Below, piece after piece: positions 1 to 8,508 of a stretch of DNA of 64,000 nt. A program made the translations under genes and the position numbers. Location of the stretch: positions 5,146,001 to 5,210,000 of the forward strand of contig NZ_AP026738.1 in NCBI RefSeq assembly GCF_002157685.2. The letters are read 5' to 3'. Each line of letters starts with the position of its first letter. Position 1 is the first letter of the stretch. The stretch is from Comamonas thiooxydans (GTDB taxonomy: Bacteria > Pseudomonadota > Gammaproteobacteria > Burkholderiales > Burkholderiaceae_C). The notes beneath the pieces are model-generated. The model was not told the origin of the DNA. It saw only the letters and a list, made by a program, of their open reading frames with translations, and made no database searches.

Positions 1-1128
1 CTCCCCCATGTCGCCCAGCACCAGCAACTGCGGTGCGGGCAGCTCGGCCAGCACGGCAATGGCAGCAGCCACGGAATCGGGGTTGGCGTTATAGGTGTCA
101 TCGACCACCGTAACGCCTTGACCATTGATCTGCACAGCCAGCGCGCGCGAGCGCCCCGTCACGGGTTCGAAACCGGACAGTCCCTGCGCAATGGCCGCCA
201 GAGACACGCCGGCGGCATGGGCACAGGCAGCAGCGGCCAGTGCATTGCGCACATTGTGGCGGCCGGCAATATGCAGCTGCACGGCAGCCACGCCTTGCGG
301 GGTATTCAGCGCAAAACTCCAGGCTCCGTCGGCCCAGACCACATCGCAGGCAAAAACCTGAGCCCCATCAGCGGCCTCGCCAAACATCAGGCTGGGGCGA
401 CCGGCACTCAGCTCGGTCCACAGCGGCGTGTATTCATCCCCAGCGGGGAAGATGGCCACGCCGTCCCGGGGCAGAAAGCCCAGCACCGAGCCGTTCTCAC
501 GCGCCACGGCTTCCACCGTCCCCATGAACTCCTGGTGTTCGCGCTGGGCGTTGTTGACCAGAGCCACCGTGGGCTGGCCGATGGCAGCCAGCTCGGCAAT
601 CTCGCCGGGGTGGTTCATGCCCATCTCCAGCACCGCAATGCGATGCGCACCCGTCATGCGCAACAGGTTCAGCGGCATGCCGATGGAGTTGTTGAAATTG
701 CCGCGCGTGGCCAGCGCTGCCTCGCCCTGCGCGCCCACGTGCGCGCGCAGGATGGAGGCAATCATCTGCGTGACCGTGGTCTTGCCATTGCTGCCGGTCA
801 CGGCAATCAGCGGCAGATCGAACTGCGCACGCCAGGCCCTCGCCAGCGCACCCAATGCCAGCAGCGTATCCGGCACTTCGATGCCGGACATGCCCGCAGC
901 TTCCAGCCCGTGGCTGGCAATGGCCGCCACGGCACCGGCGGCCTGCGCCTGAGGCAGAAAATCATGGGCGTCAAAACGCTCGCCCTTCAGGGCCACGAAC
1001 AAGTCCCCGTCCTGCAGCGTGCGCGTATCGGTGTGCACGCGTGCCAGCTCCAGCTGGCCGTTGCCGACCAGGCGGGCTTGGGGGATATGCGTCTGGATCA
1101 GCTCCAGCGCTTTTGCCAGGGTCATCAT
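1..1128 (-). CDS. murF: UDP-N-acetylmuramoyl-tripeptide--D-alanyl-D-alanine ligase, partial (3' end beyond window)
   Basis: MurF adds the D-Ala-D-Ala dipeptide to the UDP-MurNAc-tripeptide, the last cytoplasmic step in building the peptidoglycan monomer. About 376 codons are visible; the usual length is about 460, so the C-terminal ligase domain runs off the left edge. The Mur-ligase ATP loop VTGSNGKTT is encoded near 781-800. Two in-frame ATGs occur at 1128 and 1125. The first overlaps the murE stop codon as ATGA, which is typical of translational coupling, so I use 1128. It is the last visible gene of the mra/dcw cluster. Identification rests on the P-loop, the gene order and readable Mur-ligase sequence throughout. 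Confidence 0.95.
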   Translation of the reverse strand, partial: MMTLAKALELIQTHIPQARLVGNGQLELARVHTDTRTLQDGDLFVALKGERFDAHDFLPQAQAAGAVAAIASHGLEAAGMSGIEVPDTLLALGALARAWRAQFDLPLIAVTGSNGKTTVTQMIASILRAHVGAQGEAALATRGNFNNSIGMPLNLLRMTGAHRIAVLEMGMNHPGEIAELAAIGQPTVALVNNAQREHQEFMGTVEAVARENGSVLGFLPRDGVAIFPAGDEYTPLWTELSAGRPSLMFGEAADGAQVFACDVVWADGAWSFALNTPQGVAAVQLHIAGRHNVRNALAAAACAHAAGVSLAAIAQGLSGFEPVTGRSRALAVQINGQGVTVVDDTYNANPDSVAAAIAVLAELPAPQLLVLGDMGE

Positions 1129-2630
1129 GACCGAATCTTTCCTTCGCGGGCTGCGAGCGCCTTCTGCGCCTCAGCCATGTCGGAGAACGGATGGCGCACG
1201 CCCTTCGTCTCCTGATAGTCCTCATGTCCCTTGCCGGCAATCAGCACCACATCGCGCGCATCGGCACGGGCAATGGCTTGGGCAATGGCCGCCGCGCGGT
1301 CGGCCTGAACATGCAATGTCTCGCCCGCCTGCATGCCGGCCAGAATCTGGTCGATGATGCTTTCGGGCACTTCGCTGCGCGGGTTGTCGCTGGTGACGAA
1401 AACGCCGTCGGCATTCGCCTGGGCGGCCTGTCCCATCAACGGGCGCTTGCTGTTGTCCCTGTCACCGCCGCAGCCGAACACGCACCACAGCTTGCCCTGG
1501 CGCTGGCGCACTGCAGGCTGCAGGGCGCGCAGGGCTTTTTCCAGCGCATCGGGGGTGTGGGCATAGTCCACGGCCACCAGAGGCAGGCCGGGCTTGACGA
1601 TCTGCTGCATGCGACCGGGCACGGGCTCCAGATGGGCGCAGGCAGCCACAGCCTCTTCCAGCGTCAGACCCAGGCAACGCAGGGCGGCCAGCACCCCCAG
1701 CAGATTGGAGACGTTGTACTGGCCGACCAGACGCGTGTTCATGCGCAGACTGTGACCGGCTTCCAGCACGGTAAAGCTCAGGCCCTCGTCGCCCAGACCG
1801 ATGTCCTTGGCCTGCAGGCGCGCCGGCCCCTGGATGGAAACGCTCCACACATCCATGGCGCGGCCTTGCAGCCTGGCCCAGAGCCTGGCGCCATGCGCGT
1901 CGTCGATATTGACCACAGCCGCTGGCAGGCCGGGCCAGTCGAACAGCTGGGCCTTGGCCTGCCAGTAGGCATCCATGCTGCCGTGATAGTCCAGGTGGTC
2001 CTGCGTGAAATTGGTGAACAGCGCCACGCGAATCTTGCTGCCGTCCAGACGGTGCTCGACGATGCCGATGGACGATGCCTCGATGGCACAGGCGGCAAGA
2101 CCCTGGTCGGCGTAGCTGCGGAACGCGCGCTGCAGCAACACCGGGTCCGGCGTGGTCATGCCCGTCGACTCCAGCGCAGGCGGAACGCCCACACCCAGGG
2201 TGCCGACCAGCGCGCAACCGGTGCGCGTATTCAGCGTCACTTTCGAGAGCGCATGCGCCAGCCACCAGGCGGTGGTGGTCTTGCCATTGGTGCCGGTCAC
2301 GGCCAGCACGTCGAGCTCGCCACTGGGATGTGCAAACCATTGGTCGGCAATCAGTCCCGTCGCGGCCTTCAGATCCTTGAGCGCGGCAATACGGTCGCCG
2401 CTCAGATCGAAGGCCTGCAAGCCTTCGGCCTCCACCAGCACGGCGGCGGCGCCCTGCTCCAGAGCCTTGCCCACATAGGCTCGGCCATCAGTGGCTGCTC
2501 CGGGCCAGGCGACAAAGGCATCGCCTGCCTTGACCTTGCGACTATCGGTCTGCAGGTCACCCTGCACGCGACTGCGCAGCCAGGCAACGGCCTCGGCTGC
2601 ATTGTTCAGGATTTGAATGGGGGTGCTCAT
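1125..2630 (-). CDS. murE: UDP-N-acetylmuramoyl-L-alanyl-D-glutamate--2,6-diaminopimelate ligase
   Basis: MurE adds the third residue of the peptidoglycan stem peptide in the cytoplasm. The 501-residue protein has the expected length and three Mur-ligase domains. The ATP-binding loop VTGTNGKTTT is at residues 111-120. The DNPR motif at 415-418, followed by SE, is the signature of enzymes that select meso-diaminopimelate rather than lysine, as expected in a Gram-negative. A C-terminal AGKGHEDYQ block completes the family pattern. The gene overlaps ftsI upstream and murF downstream by 4 bp each (ATGA), so the three are almost certainly co-translated. Confidence 0.98.
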   Translation of the reverse strand: MSTPIQILNNAAEAVAWLRSRVQGDLQTDSRKVKAGDAFVAWPGAATDGRAYVGKALEQGAAAVLVEAEGLQAFDLSGDRIAALKDLKAATGLIADQWFAHPSGELDVLAVTGTNGKTTTAWWLAHALSKVTLNTRTGCALVGTLGVGVPPALESTGMTTPDPVLLQRAFRSYADQGLAACAIEASSIGIVEHRLDGSKIRVALFTNFTQDHLDYHGSMDAYWQAKAQLFDWPGLPAAVVNIDDAHGARLWARLQGRAMDVWSVSIQGPARLQAKDIGLGDEGLSFTVLEAGHSLRMNTRLVGQYNVSNLLGVLAALRCLGLTLEEAVAACAHLEPVPGRMQQIVKPGLPLVAVDYAHTPDALEKALRALQPAVRQRQGKLWCVFGCGGDRDNSKRPLMGQAAQANADGVFVTSDNPRSEVPESIIDQILAGMQAGETLHVQADRAAAIAQAIARADARDVVLIAGKGHEDYQETKGVRHPFSDMAEAQKALAAREGKIRS

Positions 2631-4375
2631 AGCACAGGCTCCTCAGCGGGTGCAGCCACGATCTGAGGCTTGACTTCCTTGTCGGGCTGAACGCCCATGA
2701 AACGCAATGTCTGCTGAACCACGTCCGCAAACACCGGACCGGCCACCGTGCCACCGTAGTAGGAACCTGCCGTCGGTTCGTCCACCATCACGGCCACGAT
2801 GATGCGCGGCTTGTCGATGGGAGCAATGCCCGTGAACCAGGCCCGGTACTTGCCTGCGGCATAGCTCTTGCCCACCTGCTTGCGGGCAGTGCCCGACTTG
2901 CCGCCGATGGTGTAGCCCTCGGCCTGAGCCTTCTGGCCGGTGCCGCCTGGGCCGGCAGCAAGACGCAGCATGTGCAGCACCGCCTCGGCGTTTTCCTTGG
3001 AGATCACACGCACGCCCACAGGAGGCTCGTTCGTTTTCAGAATCGTCGAGGGAATGACATTGCCGTCGTTGGAGAACACGGTGTAGGAGCGCGCCATCTG
3101 GAACAGCGATGCCGACAGGCCATAGCCATAGGACATGGTGGCCTGCTCGATAGGCTTCCAGGTCTTCCAGGCACGCAGACGACCCGAGACCGCGCCCGGA
3201 AACTGAATCTGCGGCTTCTGGCCAAAGCCCAGGGCGCTGAAGTACTCCCACATCTCCTGGGGCGAAAGCCTTTGCGCGACCTTGGTCGCACCCACGTTGC
3301 TGGACTTCTGGATCACGCCCTCCACCGTCAGCGCGCCGTAGTTGTGCGTGTCGGTGATGGTGGAACCCGTCACCGTATAGCGGCCGGGCGAGGTATCGAT
3401 GATGGTGGACGGCTTGACGCGCTTGAGCTCCAGTGCCGTGGCAATGGTGATGGGCTTCATGGTCGAGCCGGGCTCGAAGGTGTCGGTCAGTGCGCGATTG
3501 CGCAGCTGCTCGCCCGTCAGGTTCTTGCGATGGCCGGGGTCATAGCTGGGATAGTTCGCCAGGGCCAGCAGCTCGCCGGTGTGTGCATCCATCACCACCA
3601 CGCTGCCGGCCTTGGCCTTTTGCGACTCCACCTGCTGCTTGAGCTTCTGGTAGGCGTAGTACTGGACCTTGCTGTCGATGGACAACTGAATATCTTGCCC
3701 ATCCTGCGGTGGCACTTCATCGCCCACGCCCTCCACCACGCGGCCCAGACGATCCTTGATCACACGACGCGAGCCAGCCTTGCCGGCTAGTTCCTTATCG
3801 AACGCCAGCTCCATGCCTTCCTGACCATGGTCTTCCACATTGGTGAAGCCCACGATATGCGCCGCAGACTCCCCTTCGGGATATTGGCGCTTGTATTCCT
3901 TGCGGTTGTAGATGCCCTTGATATTGAGCGCCACGATCTTCTGACCCACATCCCAGTCCAGCTGACGCTTGACCCAGACAAAGGTCTTGTCCTCGACATC
4001 CAGCTTCTCCATCAGGGAGCGCAGCGGCATGTCCATGAGGCGCGCCACTTCCTTGAGCTTTTGCTGGACCTCAGGGTCCTTCAGATCCACGTCCTCGGGA
4101 ATGGCCCAGATACTGGCCGCTGGCACGCTGGACGCAAGAATCAGGCCGTTGCGATCCAGCAAACGGCCACGATTGGCTGGTAGCTCCAGGGTACGCGCAA
4201 AGCGCACCAGACCCTGACGCTTGAAGAAGTCGTTGCCGAAGACCTGTACATAGGCAGCACGCGCGCCCAGGCCCACAAAACCCAGCGCCAGCGCAGCCAC
4301 GATGAACTTGCTGCGCCACAGCGGTGTTTTCGAAGCCAGCAAAGGGCTGGTGGTATAGAGCACGCTGCGTGTCAT
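2627..4375 (-). CDS. ftsI: Peptidoglycan D,D-transpeptidase FtsI (penicillin-binding protein 3)
   Basis: FtsI is the septal class B penicillin-binding protein that cross-links peptidoglycan during division, anchored in the inner membrane with its catalytic domain in the periplasm. The 582-residue product has one membrane segment at about residues 24-45, a PBP dimerisation region, and a transpeptidase domain with all three active-site motifs: STMK at 304-307 (nucleophile Ser304), SSN at 358-360 and KSG at 493-495. The stop overlaps murE by 4 bp, and the start overlaps the ftsL stop by 4 bp. Length and motifs are normal for the family; nothing suggests loss of function. Confidence 0.98.
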   Translation of the reverse strand: MTRSVLYTTSPLLASKTPLWRSKFIVAALALGFVGLGARAAYVQVFGNDFFKRQGLVRFARTLELPANRGRLLDRNGLILASSVPAASIWAIPEDVDLKDPEVQQKLKEVARLMDMPLRSLMEKLDVEDKTFVWVKRQLDWDVGQKIVALNIKGIYNRKEYKRQYPEGESAAHIVGFTNVEDHGQEGMELAFDKELAGKAGSRRVIKDRLGRVVEGVGDEVPPQDGQDIQLSIDSKVQYYAYQKLKQQVESQKAKAGSVVVMDAHTGELLALANYPSYDPGHRKNLTGEQLRNRALTDTFEPGSTMKPITIATALELKRVKPSTIIDTSPGRYTVTGSTITDTHNYGALTVEGVIQKSSNVGATKVAQRLSPQEMWEYFSALGFGQKPQIQFPGAVSGRLRAWKTWKPIEQATMSYGYGLSASLFQMARSYTVFSNDGNVIPSTILKTNEPPVGVRVISKENAEAVLHMLRLAAGPGGTGQKAQAEGYTIGGKSGTARKQVGKSYAAGKYRAWFTGIAPIDKPRIIVAVMVDEPTAGSYYGGTVAGPVFADVVQQTLRFMGVQPDKEVKPQIVAAPAEEPVL

Positions 4376-4653
4376 TGCGCAGTTCCTGCAGCCGTTTCAT
4401 GCACGTACTGCGTAATGGCCTGAGAAGCCTGCTTCATCTGCAGCTTTTCGCGCGCCATGGTCTCGATGCGCTGGGGCGTGGCCTGAGCACGCTTTTCCAC
4501 CTGCAGCCGCAGCTGGTCGGTCGCCAGACGACGCGCCTCGGCCTCGGCGCGGTCCAGTTCGGTGAACAGGCGACGCGACTCATACTGGGTATGCACCAGA
4601 AAAATGGCGCTGGTCATGACCGCCAGCAGCAGCAGCAGGTTTATGCGCAGCAT
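4372..4653 (-). CDS. ftsL: Cell division protein FtsL
   Basis: This 93-residue bitopic membrane protein of the divisome acts with FtsB and FtsQ to activate FtsWI. It has an N-terminal hydrophobic segment at about residues 3-19, then a charged heptad-like region rich in Glu, Arg and Leu (about 25-70) expected to form the FtsL-FtsB coiled coil. FtsL is poorly conserved in sequence, so the call depends on this topology, the small size and the invariant position between rsmH and ftsI. It overlaps ftsI by 4 bp and is 43 bp downstream of rsmH. Confidence 0.93.
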   Translation of the reverse strand: MLRINLLLLLAVMTSAIFLVHTQYESRRLFTELDRAEAEARRLATDQLRLQVEKRAQATPQRIETMAREKLQMKQASQAITQYVHETAAGTAQ

Positions 4654-4696
4654 GGCAGCCCTCCCGCAGCCATGCTCGAAGCGGCATGGCGATGCA

Positions 4697-5632
4697 TCAT
4701 GCAGGCACCTCGGTGCGCTCGGCGACGCGCATCACGGCGGAACGCGAACGGGGATTGGCATCCACCTCGGCAGCACTGGGCTTGATGCGCTCCAGCGCCT
4801 TCAGACGCATGGGCGTGGGAGGCGCAAACGGTGCACGGCGGTCGTAGACCTCCTTGGAATGCTTGGCAATGAACTGCTTGACGATGCGATCTTCCAGCGA
4901 ATGGAAGCTGATCACGGCCAGACGGCCGCCGGGAGCCAGCACGCGCAGACTGGCTTCTAGCGCTTGCTCAAGCTCCTGAAGTTCGGCATTGATGAAAATC
5001 CGAAGAGCCTGGAAGGTCCGTGTTGCCGGGTTTTGCCCAGCCTCGCGGGTCTTGACCGCGCCAGCCACGAGTTGGGCCAGCTCGGCAGTGGTGCGTAATG
5101 GGCCCTGGCTTTCGCGCCGAGCAACAATCGCCTTTGCAATGGGGCCAGCAAACCGTTCTTCGCCGTAGTCACGTATCACCTCCGCAATCTGCTGCACTTC
5201 CGCATCTTCGAGCCACTCGGCCACGCTCTGACCACGCGTGGTGTCCATGCGCATGTCGAGGGGGCCGTCAAAGCGGAAGCTGAAGCCCCGGTCCGGGTTG
5301 TCGATCTGGGGCGAGCTCACCCCCAGGTCCATCAACACGCCCTGCACACTGCCTTCGGGCAGTTCGCCCAGATGGCGAAATCCTTCATGCCGAATCGAAA
5401 AACGCGCATCGGTGATGCGCGCCGCCTCAGCAATTGCGTCCGGGTCTTTGTCGAACGCGATCAAGCGCCCGTCCGGCCCGAGCCTTTGCAAAATGAGCCG
5501 GGAATGACCGCCTCGACCGAACGTCGCATCGACCCACTGGCCGGCGGGCGGCTCGGCGGCACCACCCAGCAGGGCGTCCACGGCCTCATCCAGCAAGACG
5601 GTGATATGTTGCAACGGCTGATTCACAAGCAC
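4697..5632 (-). CDS. rsmH: 16S rRNA (cytosine(1402)-N(4))-methyltransferase RsmH
   Basis: RsmH (MraW) methylates N4 of C1402 in the decoding centre of 16S rRNA using S-adenosylmethionine. The 311-residue protein matches the family length. Visible hallmarks are an early [13 protein letters not shown] segment, the SAM-binding region [11 protein letters not shown], the [12 protein letters not shown] motif, and the C-terminal [14 protein letters not shown] block. It lies 3 bp downstream of mraZ and 43 bp upstream of ftsL, the standard dcw order. The start ATG at 5632 gives the conserved N-terminus, and no better start is apparent. Confidence 0.97.
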   Translation of the reverse strand: MLVNQPLQHITVLLDEAVDALLGGAAEPPAGQWVDATFGRGGHSRLILQRLGPDGRLIAFDKDPDAIAEAARITDARFSIRHEGFRHLGELPEGSVQGVLMDLGVSSPQIDNPDRGFSFRFDGPLDMRMDTTRGQSVAEWLEDAEVQQIAEVIRDYGEERFAGPIAKAIVARRESQGPLRTTAELAQLVAGAVKTREAGQNPATRTFQALRIFINAELQELEQALEASLRVLAPGGRLAVISFHSLEDRIVKQFIAKHSKEVYDRRAPFAPPTPMRLKALERIKPSAAEVDANPRSRSAVMRVAERTEVPA

Positions 5633-5635
5633 TTC

Positions 5636-6064
5636 CTACAAAACAAAATCCTGGAAAGCCGCCGGCATCGGTTGCTGGCGCGCTTCCGCTTCGCGCATTT
5701 CATAAGTGGCCTTGTCCCAGACCTCGAAATGCGCCCCCATACCCAGCATCAAGACCTCTTTGGTCAGACCTGTGGCCTCACGCAACTCGGGCGAAATCAG
5801 CAGCCGACCGGTTGCATCCATCTCCGCATCCATGGCATTGCCCAGAAAAATCCGCTTCCACCACTGAGCCGTGATCGGCAGTTGCGCGACGCGTTCGCGA
5901 AACTGCAGCCACTCGGGGCGCGGAAACAGCAACAGACAGCCATCGGGATGCTTGGTGAAAGTGACCTGCCCCTCCGCCAAGGACAAAAGGGCGTCACGAT
6001 GCCGGGTCGGCACTGAGAGCCGCCCCTTTCCATCGAGATTCAGCGAAGACGCCCCTTGAAACAC
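5636..6064 (-). CDS. mraZ: Transcriptional regulator MraZ
   Basis: MraZ is a DNA-binding protein with two SpoVT/AbrB-like half-domains that, in Escherichia coli, represses its own dcw operon. The 142-residue sequence starts [15 protein letters not shown], the typical first beta-loop. The two internal repeats, each with a GRL-type strand ([10 protein letters not shown] near residue 14 and [10 protein letters not shown] near residue 86), are easy to see. It is the first gene of the mra cluster, with rsmH 3 bp downstream. In E. coli the operator is a set of TGGGN repeats before the gene; I see only degenerate resemblance to these here. Confidence 0.96.
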   Translation of the reverse strand: MFQGASSLNLDGKGRLSVPTRHRDALLSLAEGQVTFTKHPDGCLLLFPRPEWLQFRERVAQLPITAQWWKRIFLGNAMDAEMDATGRLLISPELREATGLTKEVLMLGMGAHFEVWDKATYEMREAEARQQPMPAAFQDFVL

Positions 6065-6418
6065 GGCAAGTTACTCCGGTCATCTGGAGCCGCTCGTTCC
6101 CCAAAAATGGGCACGAGGGCAGCTTTCACCACTTAATTGCACTTTTTTGCACTGTATCAGCAATTTAAGGTGAATCCAAACCCGAAGGAACAATTATTTG
6201 CAATGAAATCAAGCACTTAGAGAGAAAAAGAAAAGCCTTATTCTGAAAATATCTTTCCTTTACAAGCACTTAGCAAAGTCAATGCAAGTGGACTCTCATT
6301 AGGAGGCGTCAATTGCAACCATTCAATTCAATGGAAAGAACTGATTTAAGTCTCGACCTTCTCCTACAAATGCAAACTGCCCGCACAGGCGGGCAGCTCG
6401 CTTCAAGCGCTCGGTTCT
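6065..6418. other. AT-rich intergenic region upstream of mraZ
   Basis: This 354-bp gap separates the hslU 3' end from the mraZ start. It is clearly more AT-rich than the genes around it (for example 6180-6330). It must contain the promoter for the mra cluster, read leftward, and holds the hslU terminator hairpin near 6377-6396. I found no convincing open reading frame. A Comamonadaceae-typical -10/-35 pair could not be fixed with confidence by eye. Confidence 0.6.
6366..6396 (-). terminator. Rho-independent terminator of hslVU
   Basis: A perfect 8-bp stem (CTGCCCGC, loop ACAG, GCGGGCAG; 6377-6396) lies 22 bp past the hslU stop codon. On the minus strand it is followed by a T-rich run (TTTGCATTTG). 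Position and shape fit a terminator; the T tract is interrupted, so strength is uncertain. Confidence 0.7.
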
Positions 6419-7738
6419 TCAAAGAATGAAGCGCGACAGATCCTCATCCTTGCTCAGCACCTGCAGACGCTGATCCACATAGGCTGCATCGATCACCACG
6501 GTCTGCCCCGAAAGCCTGGCCGCGTCGAAGCTGACTTCGTCAAGCAGACGCTCCATCACTGTGGACAGACGCCGTGCACCGATGTTTTCGGTACTCTCGT
6601 TGACGTCAAAGGCAATCGTTGCCAGACGCGTGATGCCCTCGGGCTTGAACTCCAGAGTCACGCCTTCAGTCGCCAGCAGCGCCTGATATTGCTTGACCAG
6701 GGAGGCGTGAGTCTGCATCAGAATCGCCTCGAAGTCCTGTACCGACAGAGATTCCAGTTCCACCCGAATGGGAAAGCGCCCCTGCAGCTCGGGAATCAGA
6801 TCGCTGGGCTTGGACAGGTGGAAAGCACCCGAAGCGATGAACAGAATGTGGTCTGTCTTGACCACACCATACTTGGTCGAGACGCTGGTACCTTCGACCA
6901 AGGGCAGCAGGTCGCGCTGCACACCCTGACGCGATACATCGGAGCCACTGGTTTCCTGGCGCGTCGCCACCTTGTCGATTTCGTCGATGAAGACAATGCC
7001 GTTTTGCTCGGCATTGGCAATGGCGCGGGTCTTGACGTCTTCCTCATTGACCATCTTTGCTGCTTCCTCATCGGTCAGCAGCTTCAGGGCCTCGGCGATC
7101 TTGAGCTTGCGCGTCTTGCGCTTTTCCTGGCCCATATGGCTGAACATGCCACGCAACTGCTCGGCCATCTCTTCCATGCCCTGGGGACCCATGATCTGCA
7201 CCTGAGGCATCTGCTCGGCGATGTCGATCTCGATCTCCTTGTCATCAAGCTGACCTTCGCGCAACTTCTTGCGGAAAACCTGACGCGCCGTGTTGTCTGC
7301 CGGTACTTCGCCGGTGCGGGCCTGCGGGATCAGCACATCGAGAATGCGCTCCTCAGCAGCATCTTCGGCGCGGGCGCGCATCTTCTTCATGTCCGACTCG
7401 CGCGTCTGCTTGACGGCAACTTCGGCCAGATCGCGGATGATGGCGTCCACATCCTTGCCCACATAGCCCACTTCGGTGAACTTGGTCGCCTCGACCTTGA
7501 TGAAGGGAGCATCGGCGAGTTTTGCCAGGCGGCGGGCGATCTCCGTCTTTCCCACGCCCGTGGGGCCGATCATCAGAATGTTCTTGGGCGTGATTTCCTG
7601 GCGCAGGCCCTCGGGCACCTGCTGGCGGCGCCAGCGATTGCGCAATGCAATCGACACCGCGCGCTTGGCACCATGCTGGCCGACGATGTGCTTGTCCAGC
7701 TCGGAGACGATCTCCTGGGGAGTCATGGCAGAAGACAT
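6419..7738 (-). CDS. hslU: ATP-dependent protease ATPase subunit HslU
   Basis: HslU is the AAA+ unfoldase that feeds substrates to the HslV peptidase in the cytoplasmic heat-shock protease HslUV (ClpYQ). The 439-residue protein has Walker A GPTGVGKT at 58-65, a long intermediate (I) domain at about 110-240, and Walker B IVFIDEID at 248-255. The C-terminal tail SRFIL resembles the tail that docks into HslV. It follows hslV by 76 bp; that gap carries a dispersed repeat. Length and motifs are normal. The start ATG at 7738 has only a weak Shine-Dalgarno sequence. Confidence 0.98.
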   Translation of the reverse strand: MSSAMTPQEIVSELDKHIVGQHGAKRAVSIALRNRWRRQQVPEGLRQEITPKNILMIGPTGVGKTEIARRLAKLADAPFIKVEATKFTEVGYVGKDVDAIIRDLAEVAVKQTRESDMKKMRARAEDAAEERILDVLIPQARTGEVPADNTARQVFRKKLREGQLDDKEIEIDIAEQMPQVQIMGPQGMEEMAEQLRGMFSHMGQEKRKTRKLKIAEALKLLTDEEAAKMVNEEDVKTRAIANAEQNGIVFIDEIDKVATRQETSGSDVSRQGVQRDLLPLVEGTSVSTKYGVVKTDHILFIASGAFHLSKPSDLIPELQGRFPIRVELESLSVQDFEAILMQTHASLVKQYQALLATEGVTLEFKPEGITRLATIAFDVNESTENIGARRLSTVMERLLDEVSFDAARLSGQTVVIDAAYVDQRLQVLSKDEDLSRFIL

Positions 7739-7750
7739 GTGAATTCTCAG

Positions 7751-7806
7751 TCAAATATGCCTCTGGCGCCCATCCATAAAGCGCCAGAAGCTATCAATTT
7801 GGATAG
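7751..7806. repeat. Dispersed intergenic palindromic repeat, copy 1
   Basis: The hslV-hslU gap contains a stem (CTGGCGC at 7763-7769, GCGCCAG at 7781-7787) followed by AAGCTATCAATTTGGATAG. The right half (AAGCGC, a few bases, AGCTAT, then TTTG and ATAG) reappears in opposite orientation at 54776-54837. A fragment with AGCTATCAAATCAG occurs near 12585-12600. I recall this type of element as common between genes of Comamonadaceae, but copy number must be checked by a genome search. Confidence 0.5.
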
Positions 7807-7814
7807 ACGAGTGC

Positions 7815-8360
7815 TTACAGCGTCTCGATCGTGTGATTCATATTGGTGTAGATGCACAGCTCGCCGGCAATCGCCAGGGACTTGCGCACCACATCCTCGG
7901 CCGACAGCTCGGTATTGTTCAGCAAGGCCTTGGCGGCGGAATGCGCATAGGCACCGCCGGAGCCGATGGCCACGATGCCCTGTTCGGGCTCCAGAACGTC
8001 GCCATTGCCGGTGATGATGAGCGAAGTCGTCGCATCAGCGACTGCCAACATGGCTTCGAGCTTGCGCAGCACGCGGTCGGTACGCCATTCCTTGGTCAGC
8101 TCGATCGCGGCGCGGGTCAGATTGCCCTGGTGTTTTTCCAGCTTGGCCTCGAAGCGCTCGAACAGCGTGAAGGCATCTGCGGTTGCCCCCGCAAAACCCG
8201 CCAGCACCTTGCCGTGATAGAGCTTGCGCACCTTGCGCGCCGTGCCCTTGATGACGATATTGCCCAATGTGACCTGACCATCACCGCCGATGGCGACTTG
8301 CACGCCCTCGGGAGTCTGGCGGCGCACGCTCAAAATGGTGGTGCCGTGAAACTGTTCCAT
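7815..8360 (-). CDS. hslV: ATP-dependent protease proteolytic subunit HslV
   Basis: HslV is the threonine peptidase of the HslUV complex, related to proteasome beta subunits. The 181-residue product begins with a short propeptide MEQFHG, then TTILSVRR, so the mature enzyme should start at Thr7 after self-processing. The conserved GDGQVTLG and GSGGAYA segments follow. The upstream sequence contains no Shine-Dalgarno motif, but a good match to a sigma-32 promoter ends only 7 bp before the ATG (see 8368-8396), which suggests a leaderless heat-shock transcript. hslU follows in the same direction. Confidence 0.97.
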   Translation of the reverse strand: MEQFHGTTILSVRRQTPEGVQVAIGGDGQVTLGNIVIKGTARKVRKLYHGKVLAGFAGATADAFTLFERFEAKLEKHQGNLTRAAIELTKEWRTDRVLRKLEAMLAVADATTSLIITGNGDVLEPEQGIVAIGSGGAYAHSAAKALLNNTELSAEDVVRKSLAIAGELCIYTNMNHTIETL

Positions 8361-8367
8361 CTGGAGC

Positions 8368-8396
8368 AGATGGGGACAGACAAGATCGACCTCAAG
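8368..8396 (-). promoter_or_regulatory. Putative sigma-32 (heat-shock) promoter of hslVU
   Basis: Read on the minus strand, CTTGAG (8391-8396), a 15-bp spacer, then CCCCATCT (8368-8375) match the sigma-32 consensus CTTGAA / CCCCAT-T closely. The -10 element ends 7 bp before the hslV ATG, so transcription would start at or next to the start codon. HslVU is a classic sigma-32 regulon member in E. coli. Confidence 0.65.
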
Positions 8397-8508
8397 AGGC
8401 CCAGAAAAATTAAATTTGCAGGGCTTGCCGTGGATAAGGCCTCAAACGGCCCGACTCCGGCCAGAGACACAGCCTCTTAGAGGGGAGGCGGCGTAGCCAT
8501 TCAGGGAG

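Noticed and set aside
6090..6140. MraZ operator repeats (TGGGN series) before mraZ
   Set aside because: Only one TGGTG and loosely related motifs were seen; spacing and sequence are not good enough to call an operator.
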